This document shows positions 40,234 through 48,159 of a stretch of DNA of 64,000 bases, in pieces. The DNA lies in NCBI RefSeq assembly GCF_025934275.1, contig NZ_JAICYI010000004.1:21136-85135 (forward strand), given 5' to 3'. The notes under the pieces are model-generated. The model saw only the letters and a list, made by a program, of their open reading frames with translations, made no database searches and was not told where the DNA came from. The translations under genes were made by a program, and so were the position numbers. Within the stretch, counting starts at the first letter, position 1, and the number at the start of each line of letters is the position of its first letter. The stretch is from Phenylobacterium sp. (lineage in GTDB: Bacteria > Pseudomonadota > Alphaproteobacteria > Caulobacterales > Caulobacteraceae).

Positions 40234-41415
40234 ATGCTGCCCCCCGTCGCCCGCCCCGAGGTGCTCGCGCTTCGCGCGTCCAAAATCCGCGATGTCGCCA
40301 ACGCCGCCTGGGGCCGCAAGGACGTGCTCACCTTCTGGTTCGGCGAGAGCGACCGGGCGACGCCGGACTTCATTCGCGCCCGCGCCGCCCAGGCCCTCGC
40401 CGAGGGGCGGACCTTCTACACCCACAACCTGGGCACGGCCGAGCTGCGCGCGGCGCTCGCCGCCTACCTCACCGGCCTGCACGGCCGCCCGATCGGCGAG
40501 CGGCGGATCGCGGTGACCAACTCCGGCGTGAACGCCCTGATGATCGCCGCCCAGGCGGTGGTCTCGCCGGGCGATCGCGTCGTGGCGGTGACGCCGGTCT
40601 GGCCGAACGTGGTGGAGATCCCGCGCATCCTGTCGGCCGAGGTCGTGGGCGTCCCGCTCGAGCCCGCGCAGGGGAGATGGCGGCTCGACGTCGAGCGTCT
40701 GCTGGCCGCGCTGACGCCCGGGACGAAGGCGCTGTTCCTGAACTCGCCGAACAATCCGACCGGCTGGACGCTGCCCGCGGCGGGCCGTTCGCCGATCCTC
40801 GCCCATTGTCGCAAGCACGGCATCTGGCTCGTCGCCGACGATGTCTATGAAAGGATCACCTTCGCACCGGAGACGAGCGCGCCCTCGTTCCTGGCGCTCG
40901 CGGAGGACGGCGACCGGGTGATCGGCGCCAACTCCTTCTCCAAGGCCTGGCGGATGACCGGCTGGCGGCTGGGCTGGCTGGTGCTGCCGCCCGCGCTGGT
41001 GGCCGCCGTGGGCGTGCTCCTCGAATACAACACGTCCTGCGCGCCCGATTTCGTGCAGGCCGCAGCGGTGGATGCGCTCGCCCAGGGCGAGCCGCACGTC
41101 GCCGAGATCCGCGCCGAGCTTGCCGCCGCGCGCGACCAGGTGCTCGCGGGCCTGCGGGCCCTGCCTGGCGTCGAGGCGCCGGAGCCGGACGGCGGCATGT
41201 ACGCCTTCTTCCGGATCGAAGGCTGCACGGACAGCGTGGCGCTCGCCAGGCAGCTGATCGATGAGGCCGGTCTTGGCCTCGCCCCCGGCGTCGCCTTCGG
41301 GCCGGAAGGCGAGGGCTGGCTCCGCTGGTGCTTCGCCAACCGGCCGGAGAAGAACGCGCTCGGCCTCGAGCGGCTGACGCGGTTCCTCGCCACCTCAACC
41401 GCTTGTCAGACTTAG
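40234..41415 (+). CDS. PLP-dependent aminotransferase (aspartate aminotransferase class I fold)
   Basis: 393 residues. The Asn-Pro-Thr-Gly motif (LNSPNNPTGWTL) and the VADDVYERI segment with the Asp-Tyr pair are present. The PLP lysine lies in GANSFSKAWRMTGWRLGW, the normal SxSKxxxMxGWRxG pattern. The substrate-carboxylate Arg lies in the LRWCFANRPEKN region. This is the fold type I aminotransferase of the AspC/HisC class; the amino donor cannot be inferred. It transfers amino groups to 2-oxo acids in the cytoplasm. Its stop overlaps the convergent gene at 41412 by four bases. Confidence 0.87.
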   Translation: MLPPVARPEVLALRASKIRDVANAAWGRKDVLTFWFGESDRATPDFIRARAAQALAEGRTFYTHNLGTAELRAALAAYLTGLHGRPIGERRIAVTNSGVNALMIAAQAVVSPGDRVVAVTPVWPNVVEIPRILSAEVVGVPLEPAQGRWRLDVERLLAALTPGTKALFLNSPNNPTGWTLPAAGRSPILAHCRKHGIWLVADDVYERITFAPETSAPSFLALAEDGDRVIGANSFSKAWRMTGWRLGWLVLPPALVAAVGVLLEYNTSCAPDFVQAAAVDALAQGEPHVAEIRAELAAARDQVLAGLRALPGVEAPEPDGGMYAFFRIEGCTDSVALARQLIDEAGLGLAPGVAFGPEGEGWLRWCFANRPEKNALGLERLTRFLATSTACQT

Positions 41416-42080
41416 CTGGGCTTGTCCGCGGGAGGCGCTTGCGCGTCGGCGGGCTTGTCCGCCGGCGTCGGCGCATCGGCCGCCGCCGGATCGGACGGCT
41501 TCGGGGCAGCGGCGTCGGCGGCCGGCGCAGCCTCCTCCTCGGCGTTGACCTTGAAGGCCGGGCCCATCAGCAGCGCGCGTTTCTGCAGCGCATCGGCGGT
41601 CGCCATGCAGCGGCGCGGCGGCTCCCAGCTCATCCACTCCTGGGCGATCTGCGCCTTGGTCACGCCCGGTGTGACGGTCCAGACCGCGTGGCCCTTGGCG
41701 ACCGCGGCAGCCCCAACGGAGTTGATCGGCCTCAGGCTCGCCTTCTCGGCGGCGGTCATCGCGGCCTGCAGCTTGCCGAGGTCCTTGCGGCCCTGGCGCT
41801 GCGTCTCGGCATAGACCTTCAGGTCGTCGGAAAGATTGGAGCCCGGCCGGCGGAACTCCGATTCGATGCGGGTGACCTCGGGCATCACCTGGTCGTGCAG
41901 GTCGAGGTAGCCGCGCAGAGCCCCGTAGCACCAGGCGACGAACTGGTAGTCGTCCTTCGGCGCGCCGGCCGGCAGCGGCGCCTCCGCGGCGGGCGCGGCG
42001 TCCGTCGCCTGGGCTGCGGCGGCGGCCGCATCGGGCTGATCGGCCAGGAAAAGGGCGAGGGCGAACGCGAGCGCGGGCAT
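41412..42080 (-). CDS. Exported Ala/Pro-rich hypothetical protein
   Basis: 222 residues: signal peptide (MPALAFALALFLADQPDAAA), a short folded middle of about 130 residues (DDYQFVAWCYGALRGYLDLHDQVMPEV through AQIAQEWMSWEPPRRCMATADALQKRALLMGPAF) holding two Cys, and an acidic Ala/Pro-rich tail (PAADAAAPKPSDPAAADAPTP) of low complexity. The middle resembles other Caulobacterales periplasmic proteins of unknown function. GAGGTTGGTTG precedes the ATG at 42080. Its last bases overlap the aminotransferase gene on the other strand by four. Confidence 0.65.
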   Translation of the reverse strand: MPALAFALALFLADQPDAAAAAAQATDAAPAAEAPLPAGAPKDDYQFVAWCYGALRGYLDLHDQVMPEVTRIESEFRRPGSNLSDDLKVYAETQRQGRKDLGKLQAAMTAAEKASLRPINSVGAAAVAKGHAVWTVTPGVTKAQIAQEWMSWEPPRRCMATADALQKRALLMGPAFKVNAEEEAAPAADAAAPKPSDPAAADAPTPADKPADAQAPPADKPS

Positions 42081-42105
42081 CAACCAACCTCAGAACCAAT
42101 GCGCG

Positions 42106-45100
42106 TCAGGCGCCGCCGGCCAAGCCGAAACCGCCGCCCCCGGGGGTCTCGATCTCGATGACGTCGCCGGCCGCGACCTGCACGGAGAAGCAGCCGTCGA
42201 GTGGTGTAACCGCGCCGTCGCCCCCGATCAAACGCTGAGCCCCGGCCTGCGCCGCCCCGCCGCCGGCGAGCCCCTGCGGCGCATGCTCGCGGCGCGATGA
42301 CAAAAGGGCCGCCTGCATGGGCGCGAGGAAGCGGATCCGCCGCACCGCGCCGTCGCCGCCGGGCTTCGCGCCGGCGCCCCCCGAGCCGCGCCGCACCCCG
42401 AACGCCTCCACACGCACCGGGAAGCGCCGCTCCAGGATCTCCGGATCGGTCAGCCGCGAGTTGGTCATGTGGGTGTGCACGGCGCTCGCGCCGGCCGCCT
42501 CGGCCGTGGCTCCCGCGCCGCCGCAGACGGTCTCGTAGTACTGACGCTCGGCGTCGCCGAAGGTGAAGTTGTTCATCGTGCCCTGGCTGTTGGCCATGAC
42601 GCCCAGCGCGGCATAGAGCGCGTCGACCACGTGTTGGCTGGTCTCCACATTGCCGGCGACCACCGCAGCCGGCGGGGCGGGGTCCAGCATCGAGCCCGGC
42701 CGCACGAGGATCTTCAGCGGCTCCAGGCAGCCGGAATTCAGCGGGATGTCGTCATCCACCAGGGTGCGGAAGACGTAGAGCGCCGCCGCGTCGACGATCG
42801 CCGAGGGGGCGTTGAAGTTGGAGCCGAGTTGACCGGCGCTGTCGGTGAAGTCGAGCACCGCCTCGCCGGCCGCCGCGTCCACGGTGGTGCGCACCACGAT
42901 CTCGCCGCCGCCGTCCATCGGCGTCCGCGCCTCGCCGTCGGAGAGCTTGCCGATCGCCCGCCGCACGGCGCTGGCGGCGTTCTCCTGGACGAAGGTCATG
43001 TAGCGGGCCACCGCCTCGGCGCCATAGGTGCGGATCATCTCGGCGACGGCCGTCGCGCCCGCCTGGCAGGCGGCGATCTGCGCCTTCAGGTCGGCGAGGT
43101 TCTGCTCGGGATTTCGCGCCGGGTAGCGGCCGGCGGTCAGCGCCGCCCGGGTCTCGGCCTCCAGGAAGCGGCCGCCCCGCATGATCGGAAGGGCGTCCAG
43201 CAGCACGCCTTCCTCTTCGATCGTCTTCGAGAAGGGCGGCATGGAGCCTGGCTGCACCCCGCCGACATCGGCGTGGTGCCCCCGCGCCGCCACGTAGAAG
43301 CTGGGCGCCGGGTCGCCGGGATCCATGAACACCGGCATGACCACGGTGATGTCCGGCAGGTGGGTGCCGCCGGCGTAGGGATTGTTGAGGGCGAAGGCTT
43401 CGCCCGGATTCAGTCGCGGGTGGCGGTCCCGCACGGCCCTGACGCTCGCGCCCATCGAGCCCAGGTGCACCGGCATGTGCGGGGCGTTGGCCACCAGCCC
43501 CCCCTCGACGTCGAACAGGGCGCAGGAGAAGTCGAGCCGCTCCTTGATGTTCACCGAATGCGCCGTGCGCTCCAGCGCGGCCCCCATCGCCTCCGCCACC
43601 CCCATGAAGCGTCGGTTGAACAGCTCCAGCGTGACCGGGTCGGGCGTGTCGAGGCCGATCGCCGCCCGCGCGGCGGCGGCGATCCGCGTCAGGCGAATCA
43701 GTCCGTCGGCGCCGGCGCTCGCGCGCCAGCCGGGGGCGAGCGCGATCTGGGTGTCGGGCCGCACGATCAGCGCGGGGCCTTCGATCTCCGCCAGCGCCTC
43801 GGCCGCGACGACCGGCGCCTCGCGCCAGCGGCCGTGGGCGAAGATATTCACCCGCTCATCCCGGCGGAGGCCGGGATCCAGGCTGAGGTGGCGAGCTGGT
43901 CGGGCGGGACGTTCAGACGAGAGTCCGGTTGGGTCCCGGCTTTCGCCGGGATGAGCGGAATTTGAGCGCGCCTCCGCCTCCACCGCCGCGATCAGGATGG
44001 TCCGTGCCGGCTCGGCAAAGCCGAACAGCCGCCGGTGCGCATCTTCGAAGGCGAGTCTTGCGGAAGCGAGGGCCGAGGCCGGAACCGGCAGCTCCGCATC
44101 CGCGCCCTCGTAGCGCAGCCGAAGCGTGCGGCGGATGGGGCCGGTCTCGGCGCCCTGCTCGGCGAGCTCGGCGCGGACGGCCGCCTCGACCTCGGCCATC
44201 AAGCCGTCGGCCTTCACGAGCCCGGCCTCGTCGAGCGGCGCCTCGAGCCCCGCCTGGCGAAGGGCCGTCAGCTCAGCCTGGCCGATGCCCCAGGCGGACA
44301 ACACGCTGGCGTGGCGGGGGCAGAGCACCTCGGCGACGCCCAGGGCCTCGGCCATCTGGCAGGCGACCTGGCCGGCCGCCCCGCCGAACGCCACCAGCGC
44401 ATGCTCGCGCGGATCGAAGCCCCGCTCGGTGGAGATGCGGCGCACCGCCTGGGCCATCTGTTCGACCGCGACTGCGATGAATCCTTCGGCGGCGGCTTCC
44501 AGGCTCTCAGCCTGCATCGTCCGGGCCAGCTCGGCGAGCCGCGCGCGGGCCGCCGCCGGATCGAGCGGCGCATCTCCGGCGCCCCCAAACACCGGCGGGA
44601 AGAAGCGCGGGTCGAGCCGGCCCAGCGCCAGGTTGGCGTCGGTCACCGTCGCCGGCCCGAAGCGGCCATAGCAGGCGGGGCCCGGATCGGCGCCGGCGCT
44701 GGCGGGACCCGCCCGGGCGCGGTCGCCGTCGAACGTCAGGATCGAGCCGCCGCCGGCCGCCACGGTCTCCACGTCGAGCATCGGGCTGCGCAGCTTGACG
44801 CCGGCGACGTGGGCCCGGTCGCGGCGCTCCAGCACGCCCGCGTAGCGGCAGACGTCGGTCGAGGTGCCGCCCATGTCGAAGCCGAGCGCGGCGGGCGTCC
44901 CCGCCGCCTCCGCCGTCCGCGCGACGCCCACCACCCCGCCGGCGGGCCCGGAGACCACTGCGTCTTTGCCGCGGAACGCGTCGGCCCGAACCAGGCCGCC
45001 GGCCGAGGTCATGAAGTAGAGCGGCGCGCCGGCCACCGCCTCTGCGAGACGCCGCACATAGGCCTGCAGCACCGGGGTCAGGTAGGCGTCGGCGACGGTG

Positions 45101-45720
45101 GTCTCGGCGCGCGGAATGAATCGCGGCAGCGGTGAAACCTCCGAGCTCAGCGAGACGAATCTGAAACCGGCGGCCCGGGCGAGCTCGCCCGCCGCGCGCT
45201 CATGGACGTCGTTGAGGTCGGCATGCAGCAGGGCGACGGCGACAGCGGCGTAGCCCTCGCGGGTTGCGTCGGCCAGCCTGGCGGCGAGGTGGGCGCTGTC
45301 CAGGGGAACAAGCGCGCGGCCTTGCGCGTCCATCCGTTCGCGCGCCTCGACAACGCCGCCGTAGAGAGGAGGCGGCCGATGGATGTTCAGCGCGAAGAGC
45401 TCGGGGCGGGCCTGGTCGCCGATAACCAGCGCATCGGCGAACCCCTGGGTGACCACGAGCAGCGTCTTGGCGCCGGCGCGTTCCAGGAGCGCATTGGTGG
45501 CGACCGTGGTGCCGAGCTTGATCGCCTCGACCTGGTCAGCGGGGAACGGCGTGTCCGGCGGGGAGCCGAGGATGCGGCGCATCCCCTCCACGGCGGCGTC
45601 GGCGTAGGCGGGGGAGAGGGAAAGCAGCTTGAGCGAGGTCTCCGTCCCGTCGGAGCGGCGGCCGATCACGTCGGTGAACGTCCCGCCGCGGTCGATCCAG
45701 AAACTCCAGCGCCTGTCCAA
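42106..45720 (-). CDS. Fused hydantoinase A/B (5-oxoprolinase-type) with an in-frame palindromic insertion
   Basis: 1204 residues from a TTG start at 45720. HyuA part: FWIDRGGTFTDVIG near the N-terminus and GFDMGGTSTDVCRY, the ATPase-type phosphate motifs. HyuB part: FNRRFMGVAEAMGAALERTAHSVNIKER begins it, with the typical NNPYAGGTHLPD and the Gly-rich end IETPGGGGFGLAG. ATP-dependent 5-oxoprolinases hydrolyse 5-oxoproline to glutamate; N-methylhydantoinases have the same architecture. Residues around 590-625 (SAHPGESRDPTGLSS to LDPGLRRDER) come from a repetitive element within the gene (43852-43958) and are absent from relatives. A stop-free fused ORF implies the insertion is tolerated. No strong ribosome binding site is seen before the TTG. 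Confidence 0.88.
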   Translation of the reverse strand: MDRRWSFWIDRGGTFTDVIGRRSDGTETSLKLLSLSPAYADAAVEGMRRILGSPPDTPFPADQVEAIKLGTTVATNALLERAGAKTLLVVTQGFADALVIGDQARPELFALNIHRPPPLYGGVVEARERMDAQGRALVPLDSAHLAARLADATREGYAAVAVALLHADLNDVHERAAGELARAAGFRFVSLSSEVSPLPRFIPRAETTVADAYLTPVLQAYVRRLAEAVAGAPLYFMTSAGGLVRADAFRGKDAVVSGPAGGVVGVARTAEAAGTPAALGFDMGGTSTDVCRYAGVLERRDRAHVAGVKLRSPMLDVETVAAGGGSILTFDGDRARAGPASAGADPGPACYGRFGPATVTDANLALGRLDPRFFPPVFGGAGDAPLDPAAARARLAELARTMQAESLEAAAEGFIAVAVEQMAQAVRRISTERGFDPREHALVAFGGAAGQVACQMAEALGVAEVLCPRHASVLSAWGIGQAELTALRQAGLEAPLDEAGLVKADGLMAEVEAAVRAELAEQGAETGPIRRTLRLRYEGADAELPVPASALASARLAFEDAHRRLFGFAEPARTILIAAVEAEARSNSAHPGESRDPTGLSSERPARPARHLSLDPGLRRDERVNIFAHGRWREAPVVAAEALAEIEGPALIVRPDTQIALAPGWRASAGADGLIRLTRIAAAARAAIGLDTPDPVTLELFNRRFMGVAEAMGAALERTAHSVNIKERLDFSCALFDVEGGLVANAPHMPVHLGSMGASVRAVRDRHPRLNPGEAFALNNPYAGGTHLPDITVVMPVFMDPGDPAPSFYVAARGHHADVGGVQPGSMPPFSKTIEEEGVLLDALPIMRGGRFLEAETRAALTAGRYPARNPEQNLADLKAQIAACQAGATAVAEMIRTYGAEAVARYMTFVQENAASAVRRAIGKLSDGEARTPMDGGGEIVVRTTVDAAAGEAVLDFTDSAGQLGSNFNAPSAIVDAAALYVFRTLVDDDIPLNSGCLEPLKILVRPGSMLDPAPPAAVVAGNVETSQHVVDALYAALGVMANSQGTMNNFTFGDAERQYYETVCGGAGATAEAAGASAVHTHMTNSRLTDPEILERRFPVRVEAFGVRRGSGGAGAKPGGDGAVRRIRFLAPMQAALLSSRREHAPQGLAGGGAAQAGAQRLIGGDGAVTPLDGCFSVQVAAGDVIEIETPGGGGFGLAGGA
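43852..43958. repeat. Intragenic palindromic element (REP/BIME-like) with 30-nt inverted arms
   Basis: The left arm 43852-43881 and the reverse complement of the right arm 43929-43958 match at 26 of 30 positions. Both contain CTCATCCCGGC and are themselves partly palindromic around CCCGGC/GCCGGG. The pattern resembles the repeated extragenic palindromes common in Sphingomonadales, Caulobacterales and Rhizobiales, which translate as HPGESRDP and PGLRRDE. Here it is inside a coding sequence, about 36 codons long and in frame. Copy number in the genome is not visible from one window. Confidence 0.85.
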
Positions 45721-45784
45721 AACTTAAGGTCCCGCAGAATTGTGTTCGCTGAACGAACGGCTTAATGAGCCCCGCATAATCAAC

Positions 45785-46480
45785 ATGAGCTTCTGGCGCA
45801 AAATCGCAGGCCTCGCGGTGAAGAACCTCGACGAGGCCGAATGCCCGGACTGTCCGCCGGGGCTGCCCGGCGAGGATCCCGCCTTCTCGACGGCGGTGAC
45901 GGCGCTCGGCGCGAAGCTCGCCAAGGCGGATGGCCGCGCCCAGGCCAGGGAGTACGACGCCTTTTCCGAGGTGTTCCAGCCGGAGCTCGGCAGCGAGGGC
46001 AATGTCCGCCGGCTCTATCAGCTGGCGCGGCAGACGACGCGCGGCTTCGAGAGCTACGCCCGGCGGCTCGCCAAGCGCTACCGGCATTGTCCGCAGCTGC
46101 TCGAGGACGTGCTCGACGGCCTGTTCCACATCGCCGCCGCCGACGGCGCGGTCACCGGCGACGAGCTCGGATACCTGGAGCGCGTCTCCGAGCTGTTCGG
46201 CTTCTCGCCGCTGGTGTTCCGCCGCCTGAAGGCGACGCATCTCGGCCGCGAGCGCGACGACCCCTACGCGGTCCTGGGCGTCCGTCACGACGCCTCCGAC
46301 GCCGAGGTGCGCGCCGCCTGGCGCGCTCAGCTCACCGAGTCGCACCCCGATCGGGCCCGGGCCCGCGGCCTGCCCAGCGAGTTCATCGAGGTGGCCGAGG
46401 CCAAGGCCGCGGCGATCAACGCCGCCTTCGACGCCATCATGCGTGAGCGCCGGGCGATGGCGTTCGCCGGCGCGGCATAA
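45785..46480 (+). CDS. DjlA-like membrane-less J-domain co-chaperone with TerB domain
   Basis: 231 residues: a TerB-like helical domain (residues ~35-150, including AVTALGAKLAKADGRAQAREYD and LFHIAAADGAVTGDE) and a C-terminal J domain (DPYAVLGVRHDASDAEVRAAWR then SHPDRARARG) with intact HPD. E. coli DjlA has an N-terminal membrane anchor; here the first 30 residues (MSFWRKIAGLAVKNLDEAECPDCPP) are only weakly hydrophobic, so it may be soluble. It stimulates Hsp70 (DnaK). The start at 45785 is chosen because the earlier ATG gives an unlike N-terminus; no clear ribosome binding site is seen. Confidence 0.85.
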   Translation: MSFWRKIAGLAVKNLDEAECPDCPPGLPGEDPAFSTAVTALGAKLAKADGRAQAREYDAFSEVFQPELGSEGNVRRLYQLARQTTRGFESYARRLAKRYRHCPQLLEDVLDGLFHIAAADGAVTGDELGYLERVSELFGFSPLVFRRLKATHLGRERDDPYAVLGVRHDASDAEVRAAWRAQLTESHPDRARARGLPSEFIEVAEAKAAAINAAFDAIMRERRAMAFAGAA

Positions 46481-46542
46481 TCGCCGCAGCGCCCGCATTG
46501 CGCCTCATCTTGGGTTCATCTTCTGTTGACGATAGGAACCGT

Positions 46543-46576
46543 GAGGCCGACAAAGTTCGTTTAGCTCTTCGGCCTC
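46543..46576 (+). terminator. Hairpin GAGGCCGA/TCGGCCTC
   Basis: Perfect 8-bp arms 46543-46550 and 46569-46576 with an 18-base loop lie 62 bases after the J-domain gene stop and 16 bases before the next ATG at 46593. It may terminate upstream transcription or form an attenuator for the small membrane protein gene. A T-rich tract does not follow. It could also be chance in GC-rich DNA. Confidence 0.3.
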
Positions 46577-46592
46577 GGGGCAAGAGGACGTC

Positions 46593-46880
46593 ATGGTGAA
46601 GGACTTCGCCAACGACCGCGGATCGGCGCTGCGCAGCCTGGCGGCGATCGGCGGCGCGTTGGCGGCGGCGGCGGCGGTGATCGTGGGCGCCGTGCTCGCG
46701 GTGATCTTCGCGGCCACGGTCGCGGTGATCGCGGTGATGTCGAGCGCGCTGCTGGCGCTGGCCGGCCTCGCGCTTCGCGCCCGCCGCACCGCCCGCGCCC
46801 GGCGCAAGGACGGCGTCATCGAGGCCCGGCATCTCGGCGGCCACCACTGGGTGGCCTACGGCTGGAACGAACGAAGCTAG
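46593..46880 (+). CDS. Small integral membrane protein
   Basis: 95 residues with one long or two short hydrophobic helices (LAAIGGALAAAAAVIVGAVLAVIFAATVAVIAVMSSALLALAGLAL), a basic loop (RARRTARARRKDG) and a polar C-terminal tail (HLGGHHWVAYGWNERS). No family identified. AAGAGGACGTC precedes the ATG. It is probably an inner membrane protein with both ends in the cytoplasm. The tail HHWVAYGW repeats Trp/His and might bind metal or protein, but that is a guess. Confidence 0.68.
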   Translation: MVKDFANDRGSALRSLAAIGGALAAAAAVIVGAVLAVIFAATVAVIAVMSSALLALAGLALRARRTARARRKDGVIEARHLGGHHWVAYGWNERS

Positions 46881-46927
46881 GCCGCAGGCCGGCTGATCGC
46901 CTAAGCTCCCGGCCGGGGACGGGGCGA

Positions 46928-47806
46928 ATGGCCGAGGCGGCGATTTCCGACACATCGAGGGGCTTGCGGATCGCGGCGCTCACGTCCGTGGCCATGCTCG
47001 CGTTCGCCGCCAACTCCCTGCTCTGCCGCCTGGCGATGGCCGGCGGCCGGATCGACCCGGCGAGCTTCACGGCGCTCCGCGTCGTCTCGGGCGCCCTGGC
47101 GCTCAGTCTCATCGTGATGGTCCAGCGGCGGCGGCGGCCGCGGCTGAAGGCGGACTGGCGGGCCGTCGCGGCGCTCACCGCCTACATGGTCTTCTTCGGC
47201 TTCGCCTACCTCACGCTGAAGGCGGGCGCAGGGGCGCTGATCCTGTTCGGCGCGGTGCAGCTCACCATGTTCGCCTGGGCGCTGCGCGCCGGCGAACGCC
47301 CGCGGCCGCTCGCCTGGGTGGGCCTGGCCGCCGCCCTCAGCGGCCTGGTCTACCTGGCGCTGCCGGGGCTCTCCGCGCCCGATCCTGCGGGCTGCCTGCT
47401 GATGCTGCTCGCCGGCATCGCCTGGGGCGTCTATTCGCTCGTCGGCCGAGGGGCGTCCGATCCGCTCGCGCAGACGACGGGGAACTTCATCTACACCGCG
47501 CCGATCGTCCTGATCGTCGCCGCCGTCTCGCTTTCGCGGCTGCACGTGACCCTCGCCGGCGCCGGGCTGGCGGCGGCCTCCGGAGCCCTCGCCTCCGGCT
47601 GCGGCTACGCGATCTGGTATGCGGCGCTTCGCGGCCTGAGCTCGGCCCGCGCGGCCATGGTGCAGCTCTCCGTCCCGGCGATCGCGGCGCTGGGCGCGGT
47701 CGTGCTGCTGGCGGAGCCGCTGACGCCGCGGCTGGTGATCGCCTCGGCGCTGACCCTGGGCGGCGTCGGTCTGGCGCTCTGGCGGCGGACGCGGCGTCAG
47801 GCTTGA
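46928..47806 (+). CDS. EamA-family drug/metabolite exporter (DMT superfamily)
   Basis: 292 residues, ten transmembrane helices in two EamA repeats: VAMLAFAANSLLCRLAMAGG and ASFTALRVVSGALALSLIVM in the first, and GCGYAIWYAALRGLSSARAAMVQLSVPAIAALGAVVLLAEPL in the second, with the family Pro and Glu of VPAIAALGAVVLLAEPLTP. DMT exporters move amino acids, nucleotide sugars or drugs out. Substrate unknown. The stop overlaps a hairpin that probably terminates the gene. It starts 47 bases after the small membrane protein gene. Confidence 0.87.
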   Translation: MAEAAISDTSRGLRIAALTSVAMLAFAANSLLCRLAMAGGRIDPASFTALRVVSGALALSLIVMVQRRRRPRLKADWRAVAALTAYMVFFGFAYLTLKAGAGALILFGAVQLTMFAWALRAGERPRPLAWVGLAAALSGLVYLALPGLSAPDPAGCLLMLLAGIAWGVYSLVGRGASDPLAQTTGNFIYTAPIVLIVAAVSLSRLHVTLAGAGLAAASGALASGCGYAIWYAALRGLSSARAAMVQLSVPAIAALGAVVLLAEPLTPRLVIASALTLGGVGLALWRRTRRQA

Positions 47807-47841
47807 GCCCCCGTTCCTCCGGCTCTACCGTCCGGGCTCAA
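47803..47841 (+). terminator. Hairpin over the stop of the EamA gene
   Basis: TTGAGCCC (47803-47810, including the stop codon) and GGGCTCAA (47834-47841) form perfect 8-bp arms around a 23-base loop that holds a CCG/CGG pairing. It ends 20 bases before the ABM gene start at 47862. The position fits a terminator; no U-tract is present. Confidence 0.35.
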
Positions 47842-47861
47842 ACAGATGTTGGAGGGACGGC

Positions 47862-48155
47862 ATGGGCATCGGGATCGTCGCGACGCTGAAGGTGCAGGGC
47901 GGCAAGAACGCGGAGTTCGAGGCGATCTTCGCCGACCTCGCCAAGCAGGTTCGCGCCAACGAGCAGGGCTGCCTGATGTACCAGCTCACCCGCAGCCAGT
48001 CGGACCCAAACACCTACAAGGTGCTCGAGCTCTACAAGGACGGCGAGGCGCTCAGCCATCACGGCCAGACGGACTATTTCCGCGCCGCCGGGCCGAAGCT
48101 CGGCCCCTGTCTTGCCGGCCGCGCCGAGATCGAGCGCCTCGACACCGTGGGGTAG
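47862..48155 (+). CDS. Antibiotic biosynthesis monooxygenase (ABM) domain protein
   Basis: 97 residues of dimeric ferredoxin-like ABM fold: GIVATLKVQGGKNAEFEAIFADLAKQVRANEQGCLMYQL, then YKVLELYKDGEALSHHGQTDYFRAAG. His-His in EALSHHGQT is usual. ABM proteins are small monooxygenases or heme or quinol-processing factors; many are uncharacterised. GGAGGGACGGC precedes the ATG. The acyl-CoA dehydrogenase gene begins four bases after its stop, indicating a two-gene operon and a link to acyl-CoA metabolism. Confidence 0.87.
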   Translation: MGIGIVATLKVQGGKNAEFEAIFADLAKQVRANEQGCLMYQLTRSQSDPNTYKVLELYKDGEALSHHGQTDYFRAAGPKLGPCLAGRAEIERLDTVG

Positions 48156-48159
48156 GCCG

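Noticed and set aside
45744..45758. GTTC-N3-GAAC sequence as a LexA (SOS) box before the J-domain gene
   Set aside because: The alphaproteobacterial LexA box is a direct repeat GTTC-N7-GTTC. Here the arms are inverted, so the spacing and orientation do not fit.
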